The position numbers and the translations under genes were made by a program. From Reyranella sp. (GTDB taxonomy: Bacteria > Pseudomonadota > Alphaproteobacteria > Reyranellales > Reyranellaceae): DNA of 15,594 nucleotides. Location: assembly GCA_004296815.1 (NCBI GenBank), contig SCVT01000695.1, positions 1-15,594 on the forward strand. Direction: 5' to 3'. The notes below the pieces were generated by a model that ran no database searches, was not told the DNA's origin, and was given only the letters and a program-made list of their open reading frames with translations. Shown one piece after another: positions 1 through 8,002 of the stretch. Position 1 is the first letter of the stretch. Each line of letters starts with the position of its first letter.

Positions 1-560
1 GGCGGGTTGAGCGAGAGGATGAAGGGGATGAAGCCGTCGGGCCGCTTGACCGGCACGTCGATCGAGACCAGCGGCCGCTTGGCCGTCACACCGATGAAGA
101 CCTCGGAGACGGCGGGTCGCCCGGTCTCCATGACCCGGCGGATGGTCGCGAGGTTGACGCGGGCGGGCAGCGGCGTGCCGTCGGGGACGCGGGTGTTCAA
201 CACCTGCTGGCCGTCGGGCCGCAGCAGCAGGATGTGCGAGCCGGGCAGCTGCTCGTAGATCACGGAGTCGACGCGCTCGCGGAAACGGTCGAGGCGGGAC
301 TCGGCCAGCGAGTTTGCCTGGGCCAGCACCACCAGGGTGGCGATGCGGCCCTCGATGTCCTTCTCGATGGCGATGCCCAGGCTGCGCGACAATTCCAGCG
401 TCTTCTGGCCGGCGGCGGCGAGCTCGTTGCGGTAGTCGTGGTAGCGGCGCAGCACCGTGAAGGCGGTGAGCGGCACGACGACGGCGAGCAGCAGCAACGC
501 GAGGCGTGCGCGCAGCGACAGGCGCAGGCGCGACCGCTTGGCGCCGCCCGGCATGCTCAT
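1..560 (-). CDS. Membrane sensor protein, N-terminal part (probable sensor histidine kinase), cut by window edge
   Basis: About 186 codons are present; the 3' end lies beyond base 1. I read the protein from the minus strand starting at the ATG at 560, which overlaps the receiver stop codon (ATGA), the usual sign of translational coupling. An Arg-rich N-terminus (residues 8-19) precedes one hydrophobic segment at about residues 19-36, followed by a stretch that looks extracytoplasmic: an amphipathic helix (about 40-100) and then a mixed alpha/beta region with motifs such as LLLRPDGQQVLNTR (111-124) and PLVSIDVPVKRPDG. This fits a Cache/PAS-type periplasmic sensing domain, as in many membrane histidine kinases. 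No kinase domain is visible, so calling it a kinase is an inference from its neighbours. It could instead be a diguanylate cyclase or chemoreceptor. A second in-frame ATG at 554 is an alternative start. No clear Shine-Dalgarno sequence is seen. Confidence 0.72.
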   Translation of the reverse strand, partial: MSMPGGAKRSRLRLSLRARLALLLLAVVVPLTAFTVLRRYHDYRNELAAAGQKTLELSRSLGIAIEKDIEGRIATLVVLAQANSLAESRLDRFRERVDSVIYEQLPGSHILLLRPDGQQVLNTRVPDGTPLPARVNLATIRRVMETGRPAVSEVFIGVTAKRPLVSIDVPVKRPDGFIPFILSLNP

Positions 561-928
561 CGTTCGGCGCGGCCCGCGAGCGCCCGTCGCAACGTCTCCT
601 CGAGGAGCTGGCGGCGGAACGGCTTGGTGAGCAGCGGGTGGCGCGGATCGAGCGCAGCCTCGTCGGTGAAGCCCGACATGAAGACGATGGCGGTGGCGGG
701 CCAGTGCCGCTCGACCGCGCGCACGAGGTCGGGGCCATTGAGCACAGGCATCATGACGTCGGTCAGCAGCAGGTCGAAGGGCGGCGCACCCCGCTCGGTG
801 CGGGCCTGGCAAGCGGCGAGGGCGGCCGCGCCATCGGCTGCCTCGAAGACGTCGTAGCCCAGGCGCGCGAGCTGGCCGGCCACGGCGCCGCGCAGCTCAT
901 CGTTGTCCTCGGCCAACAGCACGTGCAT
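557..928 (-). CDS. Stand-alone response regulator receiver protein
   Basis: 123 residues, the length of a single CheY-like receiver with no output domain. The acidic pocket E7/D8, the phosphoacceptor D57 in LLLTDVMMPVLNG, the switch Ser at 85 (FMSGF) and K102 in LLTKPF are all present, so it should be phosphorylatable. The start at ATG 928 has an AGGA Shine-Dalgarno at 936-939 with 7-base spacing. The longer in-frame extension upstream overlaps the kinase gene in another frame and is not credible. The gene begins 52 bases after the upstream kinase stop, and its stop overlaps the next sensor gene by ATGA, so the three are probably one transcript. Such lone receivers usually act as phosphorelay intermediates or bind another protein. 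The VLNGPDLV and TKPFRR segments resemble receivers attached to hybrid kinases. The target is unknown. Confidence 0.93.
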   Translation of the reverse strand: MHVLLAEDNDELRGAVAGQLARLGYDVFEAADGAAALAACQARTERGAPPFDLLLTDVMMPVLNGPDLVRAVERHWPATAIVFMSGFTDEAALDPRHPLLTKPFRRQLLEETLRRALAGRAER

Positions 929-956
929 CGGGGGTTCCTGCGGAGCCAGATCGGTA

Positions 957-976
957 CGATACGCGTCGATACGCGC
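957..976 (-). repeat. Two tandem 10-base units in the kinase-receiver gap
   Basis: CGATACGCGT followed directly by CGATACGCGC on the plus strand, lying in the 52-base gap before the receiver gene. It may be a short binding site or chance in GC-rich DNA. The core ACGCGT is self-complementary. Confidence 0.35.
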
Positions 977-980
977 CGAA

Positions 981-3623
981 CTACGCAAGCCGGCGCGAAG
1001 CAACCGCTTCCCCGCCAGTGTCCGGAGTGTGCTGGGAAACCGGCGCTTGCGGCAAGAGCACGGTGAAGCGCGCGCCGCCCTCGGGCCGGTTGGTGGCCAC
1101 GATCGAGCCGCCCATCTCCTCGACGATGCGCCGGCACACGGCAAGCCCCAGGCCGGTGCCCTTGGCGCGCGGCTTGGTGGTGACGAACATCTCGAAGAGC
1201 CGCGGCAAGACGTGGTCGGCGATGCCGGGGCCATTGTCCTCGACGGTGACGCGCACGGCGGTGCCGGTCGAGGTGAGGATGGTGCGGGCGGCGACGTCGA
1301 TGCGGCGGGTGGCCGGGTTGGCATCCCGCCCTTCCTGCTCGAGCAGCGCGTCTCGGGCGTTGTTGATCAGGTTGATCATGACCTGCTCGAAGCGGCCGAC
1401 ATGACCCACGACCGACGGCAGGTCGTGATCGCACTCCAGGGCGAGATCGATGCCGGCGTTGCGCACGGCCTCGCGCGTCAGGTCGACGGCGCCCGCGAGG
1501 GCGGCGCGCGCCTCGAAGGGGGCGGGCTTCTCGGCCGAGGTGGCGCGCGAGTAGGCGCGCAACTCGCCCGTGATGCGGGTCATGCGCTCGACCTGCTTGA
1601 GGATACGCTCGAAGCGGCCGGCCACCGGCATCGGCTCCAGCGACTCCTTGGCCCGCGCGGCCTCCTCGAGCTCCTCGATCGCCGACTCGGCCACCATGGA
1701 GATGACCTGCAGCGGCTGGTTGACCTCGTGGATCACGGTGGCGGCGATGGCGCCGACGCTCTTGAGGCGCTCGGCGTCGAACAACGCACGCTCGGTCTGG
1801 CGACGCACCGTGTCGTCGACGCCGACGAACACGATCTGGCGCACCTCGCCCGCGGCGTTCAGGACCGGCCGCGCCGTCAGCTCGACGATGCGCTCGGCCC
1901 CCGCGGCATCGGCCAGGGTGAGGGTGCGATGCGCGGTCTGCAGCTCGTCCTCGCGCCAGGTGCGAGTGCCCCAACGCTCGAGGAGGGCGGCGTCGACTGG
2001 CGGCCCGAAGAAGTCGACCAGCGAGCGGCCGACCGCATCCTCCTCGGACAGGCCGGCGAAGGCGGCGAACTCATGGTTGACGGTCAGCACGGAGAGGTCG
2101 CGGTCGGTGAGCACCACCAGCGCACCGCTCGATTCAATGATCGAGCGCAGGCGGGCGCGCTCCTGCTCGAGCCGGCGCGCGAGCCGCACGTGCTCGTCGA
2201 CGTCACGCACGACACCGCTCACAATCGCCTTGCCGTCGTTGCGCTCGAAGTTGCGGAAGCGGGCCTCGGCGTAGCGCACCGATCCGTCGGCATGGAGCAC
2301 GCGGAAGCGTGCCTGCTTCACGCGCTCCGAGCCGTCGGCGGCGCGCAGGACCTGGCGGATCGTGTCGCGCAGCAGCTCGCGGTCGCCCTCGTGCACGCGC
2401 TCCAGCGGCAGCGAGCCCACCAGCTCGGCGGCGGAGACACCGAACAGCTCCTGCGCGGCCGAGCTCGCGAAGGTCAGGATGCCGGTCGTGACATCGAGCT
2501 CGAAGACCATGTCGGCCAGCGACTCAACCAGGAACTGGTATTCCTGGCGCGCGTTCTCGCTGGCCAGCTGCAGCTCCTTGATGTGGGTGACATCGGCGCG
2601 CAGGCCGACAGTGCGGCCCGACGGCATGGACTTCTCCGACCATTCGAACCAGCGGCCGTCGGCGGCGCGGCGCGTCTGCTGCGTCTCGCGGCTGCGGAAG
2701 CGCTGGACCCATTCGTCGACGGTCTGCGGCCCCCCGCCTTCGTCCTGGGACGGACCGTTCTGCTCGACCGAAGCGACGGCGAGCTCGGCGTAGGTACGGC
2801 CGATCGCGTCGGGGCGGTTCAGCACCGGTGTGATCGCGGCCGCCGTCGAATTGTAGAGCATCAGGCGCTCGCGCGAATCGTAGACGACGATGCCGGCGGG
2901 CAGCGCCTCCAGCGTTTCCGACAGGAGCGCCTCGGCCTCGCGCGCGCTGGCATAGAGCGCATGACGCTCGAGGGCGCTGCGACCGACCATCAGCATCAGC
3001 ACGCAGCCCGCGGCGACGAAGCCCAGGATGCTGAAGGCCAGCACGAGCAGCGCGCCCTGGTAGTTCTCGAGGATGGAGTCGAGGTCGCGCTCGAGATCGG
3101 AGGCGACGGCGACGCCCGAGGTGGTGAGCGCGCCATGGCGGGCGAGCAGGGCGCGCAGCTCGGCATGATCGAGCATGGGCGGGCTCTCCGCCATCAGCGG
3201 CGCCATGACGTCGCGCAGCCGCCACGCATCGCTGCAGACCGGCGCGTCGGGATTGCCGCAGCGCTGGCCGAGCTGCTCGTCGAAGCGGCGCCAGGAGGCC
3301 GTCAACGCCGGCAGCGCGCGCTCGTCGCGCGTATGGCCGTCGCTGTAGGCCAGGACTCGCCGCACGAGCTGGTCGCCGGCGCGGGTCAGCTCGAGGACGC
3401 CACCGGCGCGGCGGCGCTCGGCGGCGACCTCGGCCTGGTGCATGGCGATACTGAGATGGATGAAGGAGGCGAGACAGCAGGCGAGGAAGACCAGGGCGGT
3501 GCCGGTGGTCCAGGCGACGCCCGCGGTGCCCAGCGCATCGCGCACCTGGGCGGGAAACGAGCGCACGAGCGCGGTCGGCGACCGCCGCCGCGGCAAGGGC
3601 CCTCCCGCATTCGCTACCGACAT
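981..3623 (-). CDS. Membrane-bound PAS-domain sensor histidine kinase
   Basis: 880 residues. Two membrane segments (about 37-60 and 190-213) bracket a roughly 130-residue periplasmic domain holding two cysteines (C122, C130) that could form a disulfide. Three PAS-like domains follow in the cytoplasm (about 232-345, 360-478, 488-605). The second starts YQFLVESLADMVFELD and the third RLRSIIESSGALVVLTDRD. The dimerisation and phosphoacceptor helix has H632 in the H-box IHEVNQPLQ. The ATPase domain has the N-box NLINNARDAL (751-760), G1 EDNGPGI (795-801), F-box LFEMFVTTK and G2 GTGLGLAV (822-829), so all catalytic elements are intact. The HEVNQPL box and ATPase sequence resemble the DctB/HPK4 group. 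The start at ATG 3623 follows GGGAAG. It begins 116 bases after ccmI on the same strand, so it may have its own promoter or read-through from the ccm operon. Its likely partner is the adjacent lone receiver. The signal is unknown; the PAS domains could bind a cofactor, but no heme-binding motif such as CXXCH is seen. Confidence 0.95.
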   Translation of the reverse strand: MSVANAGGPLPRRRSPTALVRSFPAQVRDALGTAGVAWTTGTALVFLACCLASFIHLSIAMHQAEVAAERRRAGGVLELTRAGDQLVRRVLAYSDGHTRDERALPALTASWRRFDEQLGQRCGNPDAPVCSDAWRLRDVMAPLMAESPPMLDHAELRALLARHGALTTSGVAVASDLERDLDSILENYQGALLVLAFSILGFVAAGCVLMLMVGRSALERHALYASAREAEALLSETLEALPAGIVVYDSRERLMLYNSTAAAITPVLNRPDAIGRTYAELAVASVEQNGPSQDEGGGPQTVDEWVQRFRSRETQQTRRAADGRWFEWSEKSMPSGRTVGLRADVTHIKELQLASENARQEYQFLVESLADMVFELDVTTGILTFASSAAQELFGVSAAELVGSLPLERVHEGDRELLRDTIRQVLRAADGSERVKQARFRVLHADGSVRYAEARFRNFERNDGKAIVSGVVRDVDEHVRLARRLEQERARLRSIIESSGALVVLTDRDLSVLTVNHEFAAFAGLSEEDAVGRSLVDFFGPPVDAALLERWGTRTWREDELQTAHRTLTLADAAGAERIVELTARPVLNAAGEVRQIVFVGVDDTVRRQTERALFDAERLKSVGAIAATVIHEVNQPLQVISMVAESAIEELEEAARAKESLEPMPVAGRFERILKQVERMTRITGELRAYSRATSAEKPAPFEARAALAGAVDLTREAVRNAGIDLALECDHDLPSVVGHVGRFEQVMINLINNARDALLEQEGRDANPATRRIDVAARTILTSTGTAVRVTVEDNGPGIADHVLPRLFEMFVTTKPRAKGTGLGLAVCRRIVEEMGGSIVATNRPEGGARFTVLLPQAPVSQHTPDTGGEAVASRRLA

Positions 3624-3675
3624 CGGCTTCCCGAAACCCCAAAAATCCCGTTGCCTGAGTAGTGCAGGAAGACAG

Positions 3676-3699
3676 CGGAGGCAGCCGCTATCGCCTCCG
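3676..3699 (-). other. Small hairpin between ccmI and the kinase gene
   Basis: A 7-base perfect stem (CGGAGGC at 3676-3682 with GCCTCCG at 3693-3699) and a 10-base loop, inside the 116-base gap. There is no T-run directly after the stem on the minus strand, so it is not a convincing intrinsic terminator. It could be part of the kinase leader or a weak end for ccm transcripts. No clear promoter is seen in the rest of the gap. Confidence 0.3.
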
Positions 3700-3739
3700 G
3701 AATGGAGAGAGTTGCGTCACGTAAAGCGGGTTTTCGGGC

Positions 3740-5011
3740 CTATTCGGCGTCCCGGATGCGCTGCTCCAGCATCGGCCGGATCGGGGCGTCGGCGGGCAGC
3801 AGGGCCAGCAGGGTCCGCCAGCGCTGGACGGCGGCCGGCTTGTTGCCGGCAGCGTAGGCGGCGGCGCCGAGATAGAAGAGCGCCAGCGCATTGCGTGGCT
3901 CGGCCTTCTCCAGCCGTTCGAGGATCATCACCGCCTCGAGCGAGGGCGCAGCGCCCGGGCTGAGCTGGCGCACATGGGTCTCGGCCCAGTCGGCCAGGAT
4001 GCGGGCATCGACCGGGCCCAGCGTGTCGGCGCGGCCATAGGCCTCGGCCGCGTTGGCGTTCTCGCCCAGCACCTTCCAGGCGTTGGCGAGCCGCAGCCAG
4101 CCGGCGCGATCCTGCGGGTTCTCCTGCAGGCGCGTCGCCAGGCCCTCGACCATGGAGCGGATCGCCTGCTGGCGCTGCTCGGGCGAGAGCGCGGCCATCG
4201 CCTCCTGCTGCTCACGACTGGGCTGCGGCATGCCCGAGGGAGGAACGGACCCCGCGGGAGACGGGGGCACCTCGATGCCGGCGAGCTTTGCGACGCGCTG
4301 GATCTCGGCGCGCAGCAGCCCGAGATAGGGCGCGTCGGGCGGACTGCGCTCCTCGAGCGCCCGCCAACGCGCGATGGCGGCGCGGCTGTCGCCGCTCTGC
4401 GATTCATGCAGGCCGAGATAGTAGTGCGTGCGCGGATCGTCCGGAGCTTTCGCGATCGCGCGGCGCAACGCTTCGGCGGCGGCTTGCGTGACGGTGCCGC
4501 CGGCTTCCAGGGTCAGGCCTTCGCCAAGTGCCGCCAGCGCATCGGCATCGTCGGGATCCTGAGCCAGACGCGCGCGCGCCTCGGCGAGGAGGCGCGGCAC
4601 GTCGAGCTGTTGCGGCGCCGGGTGCTCGGCGATGCGGTCCGACGCGAAGGGTGCCGACGGCAGGCCGGGGCGGCCGACCTGGAGATAGAGACCCAGCGCC
4701 AGCAGTGGCACGAACAGCGACAGCGCCGGGGGCAGCCACTTCTGCAGGACCGGCGAAGACGCCGCTTCTGTCGTTTCCGCGGCCGTGCCCGCCGCGAGGA
4801 TGCGGCGCTCGATCTCGATGCGTGCGGCCGTGGCCTCCGCCTCGGGCAAGGTGCCGGCAGCGCGCTCGCGCTCCAGCTCGGCCAGCTGGTCCTTGTAGAT
4901 CGCGAGCTCGGCATCGAGCCGGCCGCGGTGGTCGACCCGCGTGCGCAGCAGCGGCCAGAGCAGCGCGCCGACGGTCGCGGTGGTGAGGAGAGCGAGCAGG
5001 AACTCGAGCAT
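3740..5011 (-). CDS. ccmI: Cytochrome c biogenesis protein CcmI (heme ligation complex, TPR chaperone)
   Basis: 423 residues. A membrane segment at residues 2-22 begins MLEFLLALLT and is followed by a cytoplasmic charged, coiled-coil-like loop (about 30-75; LDAELAIYKDQLAELERE), a second membrane segment (about 93-111), and a periplasmic domain with TPR-like helices (about 135-230 and 300-420; for example DPDDADALAALGEGLTLEAG and AGWLRLANAWKVLGENANAA). This is the known CcmI layout. The periplasmic part holds apocytochrome c by its C-terminal helix and presents it to CcmF/CcmH for heme attachment. Pro/Gln-rich linkers lie between the TPR blocks. It begins 7 bases after the ccmH stop and is the last gene of the ccm operon. 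CcmI is separate from CcmH here, unlike the fused E. coli CcmH. The start at ATG 5011 has only a weak, distant Shine-Dalgarno, so translation is probably coupled to ccmH. Confidence 0.96.
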   Translation of the reverse strand: MLEFLLALLTTATVGALLWPLLRTRVDHRGRLDAELAIYKDQLAELERERAAGTLPEAEATAARIEIERRILAAGTAAETTEAASSPVLQKWLPPALSLFVPLLALGLYLQVGRPGLPSAPFASDRIAEHPAPQQLDVPRLLAEARARLAQDPDDADALAALGEGLTLEAGGTVTQAAAEALRRAIAKAPDDPRTHYYLGLHESQSGDSRAAIARWRALEERSPPDAPYLGLLRAEIQRVAKLAGIEVPPSPAGSVPPSGMPQPSREQQEAMAALSPEQRQQAIRSMVEGLATRLQENPQDRAGWLRLANAWKVLGENANAAEAYGRADTLGPVDARILADWAETHVRQLSPGAAPSLEAVMILERLEKAEPRNALALFYLGAAAYAAGNKPAAVQRWRTLLALLPADAPIRPMLEQRIRDAE

Positions 5012-5018
5012 GCGCGCG

Positions 5019-5471
5019 TCAGCCCTTCAGGAGCGCGTCGAGGCGACGGCGCTCCTCGGCGTCGAGCGGCTGCGGTGCCGCGACGGGCTTGCGGCGCCGT
5101 GCGGCGAGGAAGAGTGCGCCGCCGGCAAGCAACAGGACTAGCGGCGCCCCCAGCCAGAGGACGAGCGTGCCGGCCCGGAAGGGAGGCTTCAGCAGCACGT
5201 AGTCGCCGTAGCGTGCGACCATGAAGTCGAAGACGGCCTGGTTGCTGTCGCCCGCGACCACGCGCTCGCGCACGACGCGGCGCATGTCGCGCGCCACTTC
5301 AGCCGAGGAATCGTCGATCGACTGGTTCTGGCAGACGACGCAACGCAGCGCGCGGCCGATCTCCCGCGCCCGCGTCTCGAGCGCGGGATCGGGCAACACC
5401 TCGGACGGCTCGGTCGCCAGTGCAGGCAGCGCGAGCAACAGCGCCGCGACAAGAGCGAGCAGGCCCCTCAC
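5019..5471 (-). CDS. ccmH: Cytochrome c biogenesis thiol oxidoreductase CcmH
   Basis: 150 residues, GTG start at 5471 overlapping the ccmG stop (GTGA), with a strong AAAGGAG Shine-Dalgarno at 5479-5485. A signal peptide (MRGLLALVAALLLALPALA) leads into a three-helix periplasmic domain with the CcmH signature LRCVVCQNQSIDDSSAE. The reactive pair is C44/C47. A C-terminal membrane segment (about 105-127; LVLWLGAPLVLLLAGGALFL) anchors it. The family reduces the CXXCH disulfide of apocytochrome c, taking electrons from CcmG or directly resolving mixed disulfides, and works with CcmF and CcmI in heme ligation. The length is normal for a CcmH without the fused CcmI part. Longer open frames upstream run through ccmG in another frame and are discarded because of the fit of start, Shine-Dalgarno and signal peptide. 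Confidence 0.97.
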   Translation of the reverse strand: MRGLLALVAALLLALPALATEPSEVLPDPALETRAREIGRALRCVVCQNQSIDDSSAEVARDMRRVVRERVVAGDSNQAVFDFMVARYGDYVLLKPPFRAGTLVLWLGAPLVLLLAGGALFLAARRRKPVAAPQPLDAEERRRLDALLKG

Positions 5472-6007
5472 TTCGCCGCTCCTTTGAGAAACGGCAGGAT
5501 CGTGTCGTTGAGATCGCGCTCGGTGATGGGGCCGCGGAAATGGCGGCGCACGATGCCCTGCCCATCGACCAGGTAGGTCTCGGGCACACCCGACAGGCCC
5601 CAGTCGATGCCGGTGCGACCGTCGAGATCGAGGCCGGCGAGCTTGTAGGGATCGCCCAGCTTCTTCAGCCACGCCAGCGCATCGTCGCGCTTGTTCTTCC
5701 ACGCGACGCCCACGATCACGGCACCCTCGCGCTCGGCCAGCCGCGTGAACAGCGGATGCTCGGCGAGGCAGGGCGTGCACCAGCTGGCGAAGAAGTTGAC
5801 GACCACGGGCTTGCCCGTGCGCAACGCCGCGTCGGTCAGTGCCGGCTCGCCCGGCCGCAGCGCCGGCAGGTCGAGCTTCGGCGCCGGCCGGCCGACCAGC
5901 ACCGAGCCGATCGACGCGGGATCGCGGCCACTGGTCAGCGACCAGGCGAAGAAGCCCGCCATCAGCAGGATGGTGAGCAACGGCAGGATGAAGAGCGCGC
6001 GGCGCAT
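5468..6007 (-). CDS. ccmG: Periplasmic thiol:disulfide interchange protein CcmG/DsbE
   Basis: 179 residues. One N-terminal membrane anchor (about residues 3-23) is followed by a thioredoxin-fold domain in the periplasm. The active site is FFASWCTPC, with C77 and C80, and the cis-proline loop is GVPETYLVD (P142). The GVAWKNKRDDALAWL stretch and the acidic residue after the active-site cysteine (AEHPLF) fit the CcmG/DsbE group rather than DsbA. It receives electrons from CcdA or DsbD, neither of which is in the window, and reduces CcmH or apocytochrome c. The ATG at 6007 lies 2 bases after the ccmF stop, and the stop overlaps the ccmH GTG. There is no strong Shine-Dalgarno, so coupling to ccmF is likely. 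Confidence 0.97.
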   Translation of the reverse strand: MRRALFILPLLTILLMAGFFAWSLTSGRDPASIGSVLVGRPAPKLDLPALRPGEPALTDAALRTGKPVVVNFFASWCTPCLAEHPLFTRLAEREGAVIVGVAWKNKRDDALAWLKKLGDPYKLAGLDLDGRTGIDWGLSGVPETYLVDGQGIVRRHFRGPITERDLNDTILPFLKGAAK

Positions 6008-6009
6008 CG

Positions 6010-7962
6010 CTATTCCGCGGGCTGCGCGAGCGGCCGGCGCGTCCGCTGTGGGGCGCCGACGCGGAGCCTACGGTCCGACAGCGAGATGAAGCCACCCAGC
6101 GCGCAGAGCGCGGCGCCCAGCCAGATCCACGGCGCCAGCGGATTGAGATAGAGACGGATCACCCAGCCCTGCTTGGGATCGCCTTCGCCCAGAGTGGCGT
6201 AGAGGTCGCGGAGGAAATTGGTCTGGATCGCGGTCTCGGCGACCTGGCGGCGCTGCACGGTGAAGAGGCGGCGCTCGGGCTGCAGCACGGTGTAGGGCTT
6301 GCCACCGACGCTGACGCTAAGGGTCGCGCGCTCGGCGATGTAGTTGGGGCCCTGCACCTCATCCATGCGGTCGAGCTGCACGGCGTAGCCCGCGAAAGAG
6401 ATCCGGTCGCCGGGCTTCATCACCTGCATCAGCTCGACATTCCACGACGAGGTCGCGACGGAGCCCAGCACGACGACGCCCAGCGCGGCGTGGCTCACGA
6501 TCATGCCAAGCGTCGCGCGCGGCAGGTTGCGCAGGGTCCGCGTGCGGACACGGTCCGCGAGCTGAGCCAGCGAGCCCACGATCAGCCAGACGCCAAAGCC
6601 GAAGGCGAGCGCCGCCAGCATCGATCGGCTGTCGATCAGGGTGAGCGCCACAATGGCGGCGGCGACGGCGACGATGAAGGCCAGGCGCAGGCGCATGAGC
6701 GCGGGCCACAGCTCGGCGCGCTTCCAGCCGAGGAACGGGCCGACGCAGAGCGCGGCGAAGAGCGGCGCGCAAACCGGCACGAAGGTGGCGTTGAAGAAGG
6801 GCGGCCCGACCGAGACCTTGGCGCCGGTCAGCAGGTCGAGGAACAGCGGATAGAGCGTGCCCAGAAGCACAGTGGCCGCGAGCGTGCAGAGCAGCAGGTT
6901 GTTCAGGATCAGCGCGCCCTCGCGGCTGACCGGCTGGAACAGGCCTTGCGAGGCGAGCTTCGGCGCGCGCCAGGCGTAGAGCGCGAGGCCGCCGCCGGTG
7001 ACGAAGATCAGGAATCCCAGGATGTAGAGGCCGCGCGCCGGATCCTGGGCGAAGGCGTGCACCGAGGTGAGCACGCCCGAGCGCACGAGGAACGTGCCGA
7101 GCAGCGACAGCGAGAAGGCGAGGATCGCGAGCAGCACCGTCCAGCTCTTCAGCGCATCGCGCTTCTCCACGACGATCGCGGAATGCAGCAGCGCGGTGCC
7201 GGCGAGCCACGGCATCAACGAGGCGTTCTCGACGGGATCCCAGAACCAGAAGCCGCCCCAGCCGAGGATGTAGTAGGCCCACCAGGAGCCGAGCGCGATG
7301 CCAAGCGTCAGGAAGCACCACGCAGCGAGCGTCCAGGGCCGCACCCAGCGCGCCCAGGCGGCGTCGACGCGACCTTCGAGAAGCGCGGCGACGGCGAACG
7401 CATAGGTCACCGAGAAGCCGACATAGCCCAGGTAGAGGAGCGGCGGGTGGAAGGCGAGGCCGGGATCCTGCAGCAACGGGTTCAGTCCGTTGCCGTCGGC
7501 CGGCGCCGGGAAGACCCGCTCGAACGGGTTCGAGGTGAAGAGCAGGAAGGCCAGGAAGCCGACGCCAATCAGCGCCTGGATGGCGAGCACCCGGGCGCGC
7601 AGCGTGTCGGGCAGGTTGGCCCCGAACAGCGCGACGGCCGCGCCAAACACGGCGAGGATCAGCGCCCAGAGCAGCATCGAGCCCTCGTGGTTCCCCCAGA
7701 CGCCGCTGATCTTGTAGAGCAGCGGCTTGGCGGAGTGCGAGTTTGCGACGACGTTGGCGACGGAGAAGTCCGACGTGACGTAGGCCTGCGTCAGCGCGGC
7801 GAACGACACGATCACGAGCGCGGCTTGGGTGAGCGCCGCGGTTCGGCCGAGCGCCATCAGCCGGTCGTCACCGCGGGCGGCACCGACGAGCGGCAATGTC
7901 CCCTGCACCAGCGCCACGGCAAGCGCGAGGATGAGGGCGAAATGGCCTAACTCGGCGACCAC
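6010..7962 (-). CDS. ccmF: Heme lyase subunit CcmF
   Basis: 650 residues, close to the E. coli protein. I chose the GTG at 7962 because it gives the typical family N-terminus (VAELGHFALILALA), with AGGTG just upstream. The longer frame to 8058 adds an unlikely Cys/Arg-rich tail. It is a polytopic inner-membrane protein. The WWD heme-handling motif is at about 235-251 (WGGFWFWDPVENASLMPW). The four conserved histidines are visible at H172, H260, H302 and H491, almost the E. coli positions, and are known there as ligands for the transmembrane heme b and the incoming heme. HEGSMLLWALILAVFG (92-107) is also characteristic. CcmF receives heme from holo-CcmE and, with CcmH and CcmI, attaches it to the reduced apocytochrome. 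It ends 2 bases before ccmG. It is separated from ccmE by about 205 bases with a palindromic repeat, unusual in this otherwise compact operon. Confidence 0.97.
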   Translation of the reverse strand: MVAELGHFALILALAVALVQGTLPLVGAARGDDRLMALGRTAALTQAALVIVSFAALTQAYVTSDFSVANVVANSHSAKPLLYKISGVWGNHEGSMLLWALILAVFGAAVALFGANLPDTLRARVLAIQALIGVGFLAFLLFTSNPFERVFPAPADGNGLNPLLQDPGLAFHPPLLYLGYVGFSVTYAFAVAALLEGRVDAAWARWVRPWTLAAWCFLTLGIALGSWWAYYILGWGGFWFWDPVENASLMPWLAGTALLHSAIVVEKRDALKSWTVLLAILAFSLSLLGTFLVRSGVLTSVHAFAQDPARGLYILGFLIFVTGGGLALYAWRAPKLASQGLFQPVSREGALILNNLLLCTLAATVLLGTLYPLFLDLLTGAKVSVGPPFFNATFVPVCAPLFAALCVGPFLGWKRAELWPALMRLRLAFIVAVAAAIVALTLIDSRSMLAALAFGFGVWLIVGSLAQLADRVRTRTLRNLPRATLGMIVSHAALGVVVLGSVATSSWNVELMQVMKPGDRISFAGYAVQLDRMDEVQGPNYIAERATLSVSVGGKPYTVLQPERRLFTVQRRQVAETAIQTNFLRDLYATLGEGDPKQGWVIRLYLNPLAPWIWLGAALCALGGFISLSDRRLRVGAPQRTRRPLAQPAE

Positions 7963-8000
7963 GAGGCACCTGCAATGGGATCGGTCTCGGCATCGCCGAG
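7951..8000 (-). promoter_or_regulatory. ccmF: Inverted repeat enclosing the ccmF translation start
   Basis: CTCGGCGA (7951-7958) and TCGCCGAG (7993-8000) are perfect 8-base complements. In the minus-strand RNA the Shine-Dalgarno region and the GTG codon (7962-7960) would sit in the loop. This could tune ccmF initiation. It may also be chance in GC-rich sequence. Confidence 0.35.
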
Positions 8001-8002
8001 TT

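Noticed and set aside
903..3662. A 919-codon open frame on the plus strand opposite the histidine kinase
   Set aside because: It is antisense to a kinase with all catalytic motifs intact. Its translation is low-complexity, rich in Gly/Ala/Arg/His/Asp, with no domain, as expected from GC-rich DNA.
6490..7950. A 486-codon plus-strand open frame opposite ccmF
   Set aside because: Its translation is Glu/Arg/Gln-rich and repetitive, a shadow of the hydrophobic membrane protein on the other strand.
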